From Anthostomella pinea (lineage: Eukaryota > Ascomycota > Sordariomycetes > Xylariales > Xylariaceae), in the NCBI GenBank assembly GCA_963556695.1, contig CAUWAG010000014.1, positions 186,001 through 250,000 of the forward strand: 64,000 bases of DNA, read 5' to 3'. Shown in pieces: positions 10,640 through 20,876 of the stretch. The notes beneath the pieces were generated by a model. The model saw nothing but the letters and a program-made list of their open reading frames with translations, did not search any database and was not told the DNA's origin. Both the position numbers and the translations under genes were made by a program. Each line of letters begins with the position of its first letter. The first letter of the stretch is position 1.

Positions 10640-12797
10640 TTGGATGATACAGCGCGGGCGAGTTCAGCGGGTGCGCCGACGGCCTAGGCGAGACGACCTC
10701 GGCGCCCCACTGCACCGTTTTGACGCGCTTCGTCGAGGTGGGCTTGCCCTTGCCGTTGTTGGCGAGTTCCGAGTCGATGGACTGGTCCGGGGCGGGCCTC
10801 TTGGTTCCCCCGGTCGACCCTGGCGAGGTGCTTCGCGAGGTGTCTGGCGAGCTGCTTTCGGAACTGTCTAGGGAGGTGCTGATATCGAAGGGGTTCTTGG
10901 CTTTCGTAGAGGGGGCGGCAGCGGCAGTGGTGGTGGTGGTGGTGGGAGTAGTAGTCGTACTGCTGACGAACATGCCTGCATCTCCGCTGGGAGGTGGAAG
11001 CTTTGTTGCATTTAGCGCAGACCACCCCGCCCAGCCGCTTGCAGCGGGTTTGGGGTTGGTGGCCGCGGTATCGGGGTTGGACGTAGGAGTCTGGGGATCG
11101 GCCGTGGTGTTGGATGAGTCGGCGGTGGTGGTGGTGGGAGTAGTCGTACTGCTGACGGATATGCCTCCATCCGGGAGGGCGGTTGGAGGCTTTGCTGCAT
11201 CTTTCGAAGACCACCCCGCCCAGCCGGTTCCAGAGGGTTTGAAGTTGGTGTCCCACCAGCTAGGCGTTTTCGTCGAGGCCGGCAATTCGGGGTTGGACGT
11301 AGCGGTATTGGGATCGGCCGTGGTGCCAGACAGGATCGATGTAACTGTCGGGGCAGGCTGCGTGCCGGACAAGCTACCTGACGAAGGGTTCGAGGCAGGC
11401 GTAGTGCCAGGAAAGATCGATGTGGTTGTCGGGGGAGGCTTCGTACCGAACAAGTCAGGCGCAGGGTTGGTAGTAGGCGTCGTGGTCGACGGTGCGGATC
11501 CTGGCTGCGGCTGCGGGCTAGGCGGCACGGGCGGCTTAGCAAATGGGCCAAGAGTTTTGGGACCGGAGGAAGGCGTCGTGCTTGCGGCACCCGTGGTCTT
11601 CGAGCCAGGCAGCAGAGGCGGCTTAGCAAATGGGTTAGGCTTGGTTGCCGGAACCGAGGAAGCAGGCGTCGTGTTCGGGACACCCGTCGGCGTCGAGCCG
11701 GTAGCGGCAGCAGCAGCAGCAGCAGGATCAGGACCGGTTGTGTTGACACCGGAATTCGCACCGTTGGCATCTGGTGCTGCGGTGTTCGGGTTAAGAGAGA
11801 CCCCAGCCGCCTCAAGGATCCCCTTGACGTTCGACTTCACGGTAGTCATACCCGTTCCAGCATTCGCAGGAGTCCCCGCCGGCTTCGTTGGAACACCGGC
11901 CGCGGCCCGTGCGGCAGCGGCGGCTTTATCGGCCTCGTTGTTCCTGATCATTTTCTGATGGAGAGCCTTCGCCTGCGCCATCTGCTCGGCTCCCGAGAGC
12001 GTGGTGTCAATGGCCGGCTTGGGCGCGAGCGGGATGGTGACCTTGCCATTGTTCTTCTGTTCCTCTGCGATCTTGTCGTTCATGGCCTCGAGGACTTGGG
12101 CGGCGGTCTTGCCTTGGGCGTTGACTCCGGGCTTGCGATTCGAAGGCGGGAGCGTTTTGAAGGCTGGGTCTTGTGCGGCTGGCGGAGGTGTGGTCGCTCG
12201 TGCCACGCCGTTGTCGATTTCGGCTTCCAACTCAAAAGTGTACTTCGATTTAGATGTCGCCTGTGCCACGGTCGTGTCGATTTGAGCTTGCAAATCGGCA
12301 TCGGGCATTGATGTAGGTGCCGGAGTCGATGTCTTATCTTCCGGAGTCGATTTGTCTTCCGGAGTCGGTTTATCTGCTGGAGTCGATGCACCGGTAGCTC
12401 GAGCCAGGGCATTGTCGATTTCCTTTTGCAAGAAAGCAGCGGGCAAAGAATAGACCGCCTCCGTTTTTGCCAGGGTCCTGTCGATTTGATCTTGCAACTT
12501 GGCAAACGTCATCGAGTTCGGCGTGTACAACGTCTCAGTATCCGTCTCCTGCGGCGGCGGCGTGGGATTGACTACTATCGGGATCACCGGGGAAGTAGGA
12601 TTCACATAGACGCGTATGACCCCACGAACACCGCGCTGTACGGCTCTCTTCTTCCGAAAACGCGGTATCCGTCGCGGTACCGGGCCCTCTGGCACAGAAG
12701 GGCTCTTGAGGTCGACCGTCCGTTGGCGGGAGTACATCCATCGTCTGTCCCACGCGATCTGCTGGCCGTATTTAGCCCGAAACCCCTGGGCTATCAT
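10569..12797 (-). CDS. Low-complexity Pro/Thr/Ala-rich protein with four short helical repeats
   Basis: A single 742-residue frame starts at the ATG at 12797. The N-terminus is basic (RFRKKR at about 46-51). Four related motifs of the form LQ-x2-ID-x3-A-x-AT occur near residues 101, 123, 169 and 190, and a TPEDK-type tandem lies between them. The middle and end are threonine, proline and alanine rich, with two copies of a GWAGWS module and NPFAKPP-type segments, ending in a basic region with KRVKTVQWG. No family is recognised; the composition suggests a largely disordered, perhaps nuclear, protein. The stop at 10569 follows a C-rich tract, and another frame (10442-10639) continues with a second copy of the preceding motif, so the true C-terminus may extend to 10442. 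The antisense 412-codon frame across it is a shadow of the biased codons. Confidence 0.65.
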   Translation of the reverse strand: MIAQGFRAKYGQQIAWDRRWMYSRQRTVDLKSPSVPEGPVPRRIPRFRKKRAVQRGVRGVIRVYVNPTSPVIPIVVNPTPPPQETDTETLYTPNSMTFAKLQDQIDRTLAKTEAVYSLPAAFLQKEIDNALARATGASTPADKPTPEDKSTPEDKTSTPAPTSMPDADLQAQIDTTVAQATSKSKYTFELEAEIDNGVARATTPPPAAQDPAFKTLPPSNRKPGVNAQGKTAAQVLEAMNDKIAEEQKNNGKVTIPLAPKPAIDTTLSGAEQMAQAKALHQKMIRNNEADKAAAAARAAAGVPTKPAGTPANAGTGMTTVKSNVKGILEAAGVSLNPNTAAPDANGANSGVNTTGPDPAAAAAAATGSTPTGVPNTTPASSVPATKPNPFAKPPLLPGSKTTGAASTTPSSGPKTLGPFAKPPVPPSPQPQPGSAPSTTTPTTNPAPDLFGTKPPPTTTSIFPGTTPASNPSSGSLSGTQPAPTVTSILSGTTADPNTATSNPELPASTKTPSWWDTNFKPSGTGWAGWSSKDAAKPPTALPDGGISVSSTTTPTTTTADSSNTTADPQTPTSNPDTAATNPKPAASGWAGWSALNATKLPPPSGDAGMFVSSTTTTPTTTTTTAAAAPSTKAKNPFDISTSLDSSESSSPDTSRSTSPGSTGGTKRPAPDQSIDSELANNGKGKPTSTKRVKTVQWGAEVVSPRPSAHPLNSPALYHPSGKPKVLRKKQQGPAPAPAGLLS

Positions 12798-13658
12798 CGT
12801 GGCGGATGAGACTCAGTTGAATGTAGAGCAAAGAGGGTGAGTGTCGAATGATGAGTGAAGATGAGATGCTGCAACAATGCAGGCTCGAAAAGCTGGGGTT
12901 GGTTGCTAGTATACGAGACGTGCCATTGTTTGAAAGGAGACTTATAAGCAAACTTATTACAGTGGTGTGGCCTTGCGAGGCACGCGAGGCACTGGCCGAA
13001 TGCGGATTGTCGTCTTTGTTTTCAGCGACACGGTGGTGAAGGCCCCAGTCAACCTTCATTGTCTCACTTGAGAACGGCTGCCCCCAATCTCGGACGGCCA
13101 TGACATCTCCGTCTTTGACTTGCATTGTCGAAACTTCAGCTCGGCCTGGGGAGAAGTCGCGAGAGCCTCGAAGAAGCCGGTTGCCCGTAGTCTACCTAGC
13201 AATGGGCTCGAACATTGAACACGGGAAATGATAACTAGGGTAACGACCAGGCAATAGGTATCGGGGGAGTGTTTGAGAGCTTGGTACGACTTTCACGTGA
13301 CAACAGTGCTGGAATGTGAAGTCCTCAGAGCCCCAGGCCGACCGGAAGCAGATGCGACAGGTGCCGCCAACATGTCCGCCATGGAATGTTTGGGCGTAGC
13401 GGATCTGAAGATCTAGATTAATTGCACTACATTCATGAGAGGTTCCTCCAAGTGATATTGAAGGGGGTATATTTCGCAAGCGGATATGGTGAAAAGGACT
13501 AATTTCGAGATGGTGCTGACATTGCAACCATTTTGCAGTATGCAAGAGTTTTGCCTCGCGTTCAGACCTTCGAAAGGCCTACGCGGTTTTCTTCTTCTTC
13601 TTCTTCTTCTCCTTCACCGTCGCGGTGATTGGGTCGTGACGCCATGGCGAGACCACAT
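12798..13658. other. Intergenic region between two minus-strand genes
   Basis: It contains the promoter side of the low-complexity gene and the 3' UTR of the ammonium transporter. A 117-codon minus-strand frame at 13192-13545 has no recognisable domain and was not accepted. A (CTT)n microsatellite lies at about 13591-13611. Confidence 0.45.
13591..13611. repeat. (CTT)n microsatellite
   Basis: About seven CTT units lie just downstream of the ammonium transporter stop, probably in its 3' UTR. Confidence 0.8.
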
Positions 13659-15295
13659 CTAAACCAGTTGGGCGGGATGCTTCTCGTGCTCGCTACCTCC
13701 CCTCGAGGAACCAGATCGGGCGGGCATGACGTGCGAGGGGAGAACATCGGTAGTGTGGCGCTGCAACTCAACATAGTCGTAAGCGAACTCGCCGAGTTGG
13801 CCGTCGTCGATTCCGGTATCCTCATCGCCAGCGTCAACACGGAGGCTGAGTCCGGGGATGAGGTTCATTAGAAAAAGGATAACGCAAGTGAGGACGAATG
13901 AGTAGGAGAAGCCGGCAACCGAGTCAGCAAGCTGGTATCCAAGCTGGACATAGTTATGATTGATCCAGCCACCTGGGATCACGGTTGAGCCGTCAAGCGC
14001 TGCTATGTAGTCACTGAATTTGGTTGTTAGCACGATATGCGTCAAATGGTCGCCGAGTTCAACCTACGCAGCAAATATACCGGTCAGAACGTTGCCGATG
14101 ACACCTCCGACAGCGTGAACAGCGAAGATGTCGAGAGCCTCGTCGACGCCCATGATGAACTTGAGCTTAGTCGCAAAGTTGCAGCCGATTGAACCAACAA
14201 CACCGTAGATGACAGCAGCCCACGGGGTGACGAAACCAGAGGCGGGCGTGATGGCGACCAGACCAGCGATAGCACCGGAGCAGAACCCAACAACCGACCA
14301 CTTCTTCTCAAGACGGTAATCGAGCAGAACCCAGGTGATTGCACCGACGGACGCGGCGGTGTGCGTGACGATGCAGGCCATAACGGCACGCAGGTTGGCA
14401 GCCAATGCCGATCCGCCGTTGAAACCGAACCATCCAACCCACAGGAAAACTGTGCCGAGCACAATGTGCGTAACATTGTGAGGTCGGTACGGAAGACCAG
14501 CTGTCTTGGCGTAGCCGGTTCGGTGGCCAAGCATGATGGAAAAGGCGAGCGCGGCGGCGCCGGATGAGATGTGGACGGGTGTACCACCGGCGAAATCGAG
14601 GCCACCCATTTTGTAGGCCCAACCGTTGGGGTTCCAGGTCCAGTAGGCGATCGGGTCGTAGACAATAGTGGACCAGACGAAGATGAAGACGATGCAGGGC
14701 AGAATGCGAGCCCGGTCGACAGCAGCACCAATGGCAAGAGCAGGTCTGGTCATTGGGTCAGCTACATACGTCAAGCCATTCGTAGTGATGTTCTTATATA
14801 TACTCACGTGATGGCGGCGAACATGCCCTGGAACAAGCAGAAGAGGAGATCCGGGACCTTGGTGCCTCCGACGGACGGCTGTGCGAGGGTCTTCATGAGA
14901 CCAAAGTTGCCAAGGTCACCGATGTAGGCGCTTCCAGTGTGGGAGAAGGCCAAACTGTAGCCCCAGAAGAACCATTGGAATTGGACGACGGCCACCGACA
15001 GCATTGCCAGCAAGATGAGGGAGAGCGCCGACTTGCGACGGGCGAGACCCGAGTAGAAGAAACCCACGCCGGGGATCATGAGCAGAACGAGGGCGGACGA
15101 GGTCAAGATCCAGGCGAAGTCACCACCCTAGATAAGAGTGAAGATTAGCGACCCTGTATCTGTATGCGCCTATAGGTATGTGTCGTGGCTTCCTACCTCG
15201 TAGTAGACATTGGGGTTGGTCTGGTCAGGGGAGTACCCCGAGTCGTCCACGCCCGAGACGCCGGTGTAGTTGGCGACTTGCACGCTGCCCGACAT
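13659..15295 (-). CDS. Ammonium transporter, Mep/Amt family, four exons
   Basis: Exons on the minus strand are 15197-15295, 14808-15127, 14068-14745 and 13659-14013. The three introns (69, 62 and 54 bp) are GT-AG and the joined frame is 483 residues, the usual size. The protein has about eleven membrane segments and the family landmarks: MIPGVGFFYSGL, DFAGGTPVHISSG with the first pore histidine, GYAKT, and DIFAVHAVGGVIGN with the second pore histidine. The C-terminal cytosolic tail is short and contains YDYVELQ. It should import ammonium across the plasma membrane and, as known for this family in fungi, be expressed under nitrogen limitation through GATA factors; matching GATA sites are clustered upstream. 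Which Mep paralogue (high or low affinity, sensor or not) cannot be told without alignment. Confidence 0.93.
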
Positions 15296-15762
15296 GTTGG
15301 CAGTGAGCGGGCCGACCTCTGTGGTGAGATGCGACGCGCCTTGCGATTGGGAGACGAGTAACCGGTAACCGGGGGGGTCTTATAGTAAGACACTCGTCCA
15401 CGAGTTAGGTGGGATGACGAACTTGAAGTGAAACAAAAGAACAAAAGAGAGGAAAACGTGGATTGGAAGTGACGGCCGGGGTTGCGAATGCCTAAATACA
15501 ATATGCTATCGGTCGGGTGCACATTAGGGAAGGCGCCCAGGTGGAATGGATGGATGTACCACAGCCCGGACATGGGCAGGCAACTGGGTACATAGCGAGA
15601 GAGGTATTCCATCGTGCCCGTGTACAAGCTGGCTGCCCCTGTTCTGCACGATCCTCCAAGTACTACCCTAGGTAATCTACTGACACGACAGCAACCCACT
15701 TGGGTACATGAGAGCTAGGCTTGTGGTACATCTGGAGGTGAGGTGTCTTCTACATTACCTAC

Positions 15763-15898
15763 CTTATCATGCCACTCACATGATAGTTATCGGTATCGCG
15801 AGGTAGATGCCCACGGACGACAAGATGGAGCGACGACGGGAAGCCCATCGACACCGGACCATTGGACCATTGGCGTTAGCTGGCGGCGTTGCTGATAA
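15763..15898. promoter_or_regulatory. Cluster of AreA/Nit2-type GATA sites upstream of the ammonium transporter
   Basis: Four HGATAR matches occur within 136 bases, 470-600 bp upstream of the transporter ATG: 15763-15769 (minus), 15781-15786 (plus), 15787-15792 (minus, directly abutting the previous one) and 15893-15898 (plus). Closely spaced GATA pairs are the known binding arrangement for nitrogen-regulatory GATA factors. Function is inferred from position and motif only. Confidence 0.5.
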
Positions 15899-17854
15899 GG
15901 ATTCGCACTAAGTTAGAAGATCGGGAACTCGCAGCGGAAGCGCAGCGTGCACTCTGCCCAGGATCAGACGGATTATAATTCCCTTTCTGTGTACTAGATC
16001 CGTCAGCCCTCTTGGCATGGCACACTTCATCACTGACGGCCTGGTCAGACCTCAACTTGTCAGAGAGGGCGATGGAGACGACGATGAAGACCGGGCGCGA
16101 GAGGAGCAACACTGTGTGTGTTATATCAGTATGGGTAGGTATCGTGGTTGTGGTCGTGATGCGATCAGAACTGGACAAGATTAATGTATCAGACGTTCCA
16201 ATCTTGTAATGAGGCGCTGAGAGCTGATGCTAGTGATGCGCGCTTGGGGCAGGTTACAACCACTCGCATCGCTATTTGAATGGACGGGCTTTCATCGGTT
16301 CATATTGACTCGCCGGTGAAGCATCGGAGGTGAATAGTGATGTTACCTCCGAGTAGTCAGAAGGCAAGACATCCGAAAACTCCAACCTCTGAGACCTGGA
16401 TTCCCAACGTTGAAGAATTACAAGGTTGGGAGGTCTCAGATAAGACGGTTGACGTGCATCGTTGGCGGTTCTGGGAGCCATGTGATTCCCGACTGTACGT
16501 CACCGGAAAGTTGAGATAATCGCCGCCGTTATGATAAACAATTCTTTTTGCCACTGAAGGTTCCCATCCATTGGTTGCGATCATCGAAGGACGAATCTCT
16601 GGTGTTGTTACCAGGTCCGCAGCCAGGGGACACCAGACGCATATACACTGGCTCGTAACACGGCGGCTTTCCCTCGAGCTTCCCTCATCATCAAATGGAA
16701 TGTTTTAGTCTTGGTCCGTTTCACACTCATGCCGGCCGGCTGCAAACATGCGTGCAATGAACCTTCCGATCTATCGCCGATTTCAACTGCCAGAGTGTCG
16801 GCTCTTGATTTTCCAATCGAGGCCAGTCTGCAAGGAATAACAATTTTAGAAACTCCCCATTTCCTGCTCGCCAGGTATCCCAGTCAGCTCCGCTGCTCCG
16901 GTCCCAGTCCACCCCACGTCGGACCCGGGGGTGTGCCGCATTCTCACGATCCTCCAGAACGTCTGTGTGACCCGAACCAGACAATTCCTCGATGATCGTC
17001 CTCTGCTACCGTTGTGGGGGATGACTGATGACGCCTGCTTGTTTCACATCAGGATCTTACATGCGCGCGACTCGTTGTTCAGACTTGTTCTTCATCGTTT
17101 GCAGCCATCGATCGTCAACCATGCAGTCATGTCAGCGTCTGAGCGTATATCGAGGCTTGGCTTTCCATGTGGGACGATCATCTCAACGTCTGACTCGAAG
17201 TGCTCCTGTCCGGTCTCTTGGTTACACATCCTTACGTCCTGTATACTCATGGCTGATGAATCAATGAAATTCATATCACATCAGACACCTCCTCGGCATC
17301 AGGCCGAGCGGCCGAGTGGTTCAATGTCGAGGGCGCCTCCAGTGGCCGGCCGGGCCCTAGTCGACGCCAAGCCGAAGCCTGCCAGGCCCAGAGATAAGAA
17401 GAAAGCCTGGCCAATCACGATCTGAAGCTCTGAACGGCTACTGGGACCCTGGCAATCCTAGCCTCTGGTCGCCGGGGTCCTGGACCCTGCTCACCACTTG
17501 GAAAGTGGGGCAGTGGCGCAAGTCTGACCTAAATGACAGGCCCCATAATCTGTGTGTGCGTGCGAGAATGTCCAAGCACTCCAAACTGCAGCAACGTCGC
17601 TCGACGTTTCGAAACACAACCTTACCGGATGAACGCTTCCCAGACGGGCAAACTGAGTCCTCTCTGCACGCTCTCGTGACCTTGGACGGCCCGAAGTCAA
17701 CGACGCCGGGCGGCGGGCGCTCGGGCTGGCGGCGCTCAACATCGAACAGACAAGACGTCAGCTTGTCAGCTTCAGGCAGGAACGGGGCGAAGTTGCGGCG
17801 CCACGAGATAACCATTCTCGACCACACTCGAGAGTCGCCGCGCCAGTCGCTGAC

Positions 17855-17878
17855 AAGAAGAAGAAGAAGAAGAAGAAG
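17855..17878. repeat. (AAG)n microsatellite
   Basis: About eight AAG units in noncoding sequence. Confidence 0.8.
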
Positions 17879-20876
17879 CCGAGGATTATGCGGACAGCAT
17901 TGTCATCATCTCCCTGGAACGTCTTTTCTGGCAATAGACTACGCCCCGGGCGTCCTACTCAGTAAGCCGAAGAACCAATGGTCTGGGCATGGTGGTCATG
18001 AAGCCGTGACGACCGAAGCCACGAGACTATTGTCACTGGAAGTTTGACTTCCTCTCACTTTTCCAAAAGTATGCGGTAGACATCCAGAAACCCTCTTGAC
18101 ACAGAGTCATTGCGTAAGACTAACGAGCAATCTTTAAGATTCCCGTATCTTCAATCGTTCTTCATAGTCCCGATCGGGTGTTCCAAGAACCATGGCTCTG
18201 GGAACGGCCGAGGTCCAAACTAGTGTTTGCTATCTCTTTTAGGTTCATGTGATAGACGACTCCAGACTATTATAGGTACTAGTAGCCACCCAGCTAGAGA
18301 CTCTATCTAAGGTAGCCTTACGGACGTCGAAGATAACCTCGTCCGCTCGGAACCGACGAACCATCAACGCCAATAACCAAGGCGGTCAAACAACATCGCC
18401 GAATACAGCCACCGACCGTGACCGGAGAGGCGGATGTATATGCGCTCGAGCAATGATTGGCCACGTCTCGCCTCCAACTCAAGTCTCAGGGGTCAGAGCC
18501 GGCCGTGATGTGATTTGAGAATCGAGATAGGGGAACACAGCGCATGATTGGCACGCGCGCCAACCAACAGCGCCGCCGCCGTGGTAAGGTGGTTGGTTTG
18601 TTGGTACGACCATATGGCGCACTGCAGGATCGCTAGTTCTAGAAGCTTGCTTGTTCTGGATGTCCCGTCGTTCTCCTCGTGTGTCTGTCTGACTTGACAT
18701 ACCTTACTGGATCGGCTCGCATTGCCTTTCGGAGGCCGAGTCTGAGTAGCTGGCTCCAGTGAGGCTCGCCTGGCTGGCAAGTAATCTGCAACCTACTGTC
18801 CTGGGCGTGCACTCCTGAAGTTGCGATCACCGGTATTCCAGCAGCTGATTCCCGAGTCCAGCACCCTCCCCCTCCTCCAACGGCACGGCGCTCGCTGACG
18901 AACGCTGACCCCTGAGTATAAGGCTTACCTGCATGAACCCGTCAGCTCCTCGATGCTGCTCATTGCTCACGCAGCTTCTTCGGGGGGTTCCCGCCACGAG
19001 ATTGATTGAGCTGACTGTATCTGCTGATCGAACTTCTTGTTCTCAATGTGACGGAACAACAACGCCGATGAAATTTGATCGAGGGAAAATGTCATGTTCC
19101 CATTTACAATAGCTGCTGCTAACCGCCGCCACTGGACGGGAGGAGGCATGATTGAGTACTATCTCGCTCCACGAACAAACCCCTGCTGATTCGAAGAGGT
19201 AACTTATCCTACGATGGGAGGCAGAGGCACGCAGCATGGCTGTTCCGACTAGGTACCAATCAATGGGCCCTGACTCCAACTCTCAGGGCACACTCGAGGG
19301 CCGAGAACCCGACAAAAATCCGCCCGTCACACACGTGCGGCACGAACGATTCCAGTCCCGTAGCCGAGCTGACTGACTGGTTGGTTGATCATCACTACCC
19401 GGACGAAGGGCAGCTGAAATGGTTGAAGAACTCTGCAAACCGTACAGCAAGCAACCCAACTTGGCTCTCTCCAATAAGTTACCAGGTTTTGGTTCGTTCA
19501 ATGCAGTGCAGGTTCTCACCAAAGTCAAAGCCAATGCCACTCCTCTCCAACGCCAACGCCAATGCCCATGCCAATGCCAATTCGATCCGAAGCAACGCAG
19601 CGCCAATGCCCAGTCCCCCTATCCATCAAGGCCCTTAAGAGACAAGCCAAGCCCCTGCCTGTACTCAGCCAAGCCATAGACGCCCTTGTTCGGAGCTGCC
19701 CTATTCGGCCACGCCTTGCGTCCCCCAAACCGGGCCAAGCAAACTTCTTCGCTCTCGGTGCGAACGGACCGATAATCTGGACGCCTCTCCTCTCCTCTCC
19801 CATATATATCCACAGGGCATAGATAGTCGCAAGCAAACAAAGTATACCTCAGCCCTTGATCTCCGCCTTGACGCGGAAGGGAAGGAGGATTCTTCTCCCT
19901 TCTTTTGGCTCTGCGTTGCGATTGGGGCTGGGGAGAGAGGGAGAAGAAGAGGCGACGCCGAGCGTTCATGTGTACCTACCTAGGGCAAGGCAAGGAGGCA
20001 GTTAGGTAGACAGGTATGCAGTCAGGTAAGTAGGGCTATTTGGAAGCGGCGTGTAAAACTCGCCTCATGCACCAACCGTCATCACCATCGAATAAATACA
20101 CGCGCCTTGCATATCTACCTGAATAACCATTCTTGGCGGTGGTGACATGGCGCTGGCTGGACTTGGCTGGGCGGAAGTCGCAGCTCATTCACCAATGCCA
20201 CACATACTACTCCAACGACAGGTTCCTGTCTGTGACACAGAGCTCTTGGCTCTTGGGGTAGGTATGTAGGTGCGTGCGTATGTACATATGTAGTGGGCAT
20301 GCCGACAGGTATGTACAGGAGGTTAGGTAGGTACTAGGAGGTAGGTTGGCAGGGAAGGAAAGGTACCAGTACCATAAGGTAGTCAAGATTGGTGTACGAT
20401 ACCGGTGCAATGCCTACCTAGGCTACCCGGTGCAGGTGTAACAGGAACAATACAGAGAAGACCGTTTGATACTCCAAGTCGGCCGGGCCGTGGATGCGCT
20501 CCAGTACAATAGAACACATGATCTGAAACCCGTCCAAAGGAAAGACTCGTAGTCATCGTAGGGTTAAAAGCGATCTTGTAGTCAGCCCGGTTCCAGCTCA
20601 AGGTTCTTGATCTTGTGTTCCATACAGAGACACAGTACGGTCTTGTCAGAACCTTAGCAAGGCGGGAAATATTATTCTATAACAGCGGTGTGCGCTACTC
20701 TGCTTGCACATCAAGCCACCTATACGTAAGGTATCATGTACAAAAGGCTTCGACCAACACGGTTTCCAGCAGAGAAACCCACAGCTCGGCCTACCCTCCT
20801 TCCGCTGACTTTCGAATGGACGTCCTGCCGTCTTCCAATGTGTCTGTTGCCGACTGTACCACCTCGGATGCCGGAA

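Larger units (their letters stand above)
15296..20876. other. Long gene-poor stretch (5.6 kb), no supportable gene
   Basis: Apart from the GATA sites, I see no frame with domain signatures or spliced continuity. Frames such as 17505-18047 (180 codons) are arginine and serine rich and unconvincing. There is an (AAG)n run at about 17855-17878 and a short degenerate hexamer array (CCAACG/CCAATG) at about 19548-19580. A noncoding RNA gene cannot be excluded by eye. Confidence 0.45.

Noticed and set aside
10720..11958. 412-codon plus-strand frame opposite the low-complexity gene
   Set aside because: It is the antisense of a Thr/Pro/Ala-biased coding region, which commonly leaves long open antisense frames; its Val/Gly-rich product has no domain.
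13192..13545. 117-codon minus-strand frame with several cysteines
   Set aside because: Cysteines have no regular spacing, there is no signal peptide, and no splice continuation was found.
17296..17330. tRNA-like start GCCGAGTGGTT
   Set aside because: Resembles a Ser/Leu tRNA D arm, but no anticodon stem, T arm or acceptor stem follows.
17505..18047. 180-codon frame in the gene-poor region
   Set aside because: Arg/Ser-rich, includes a microsatellite, no domain, no splice partner.
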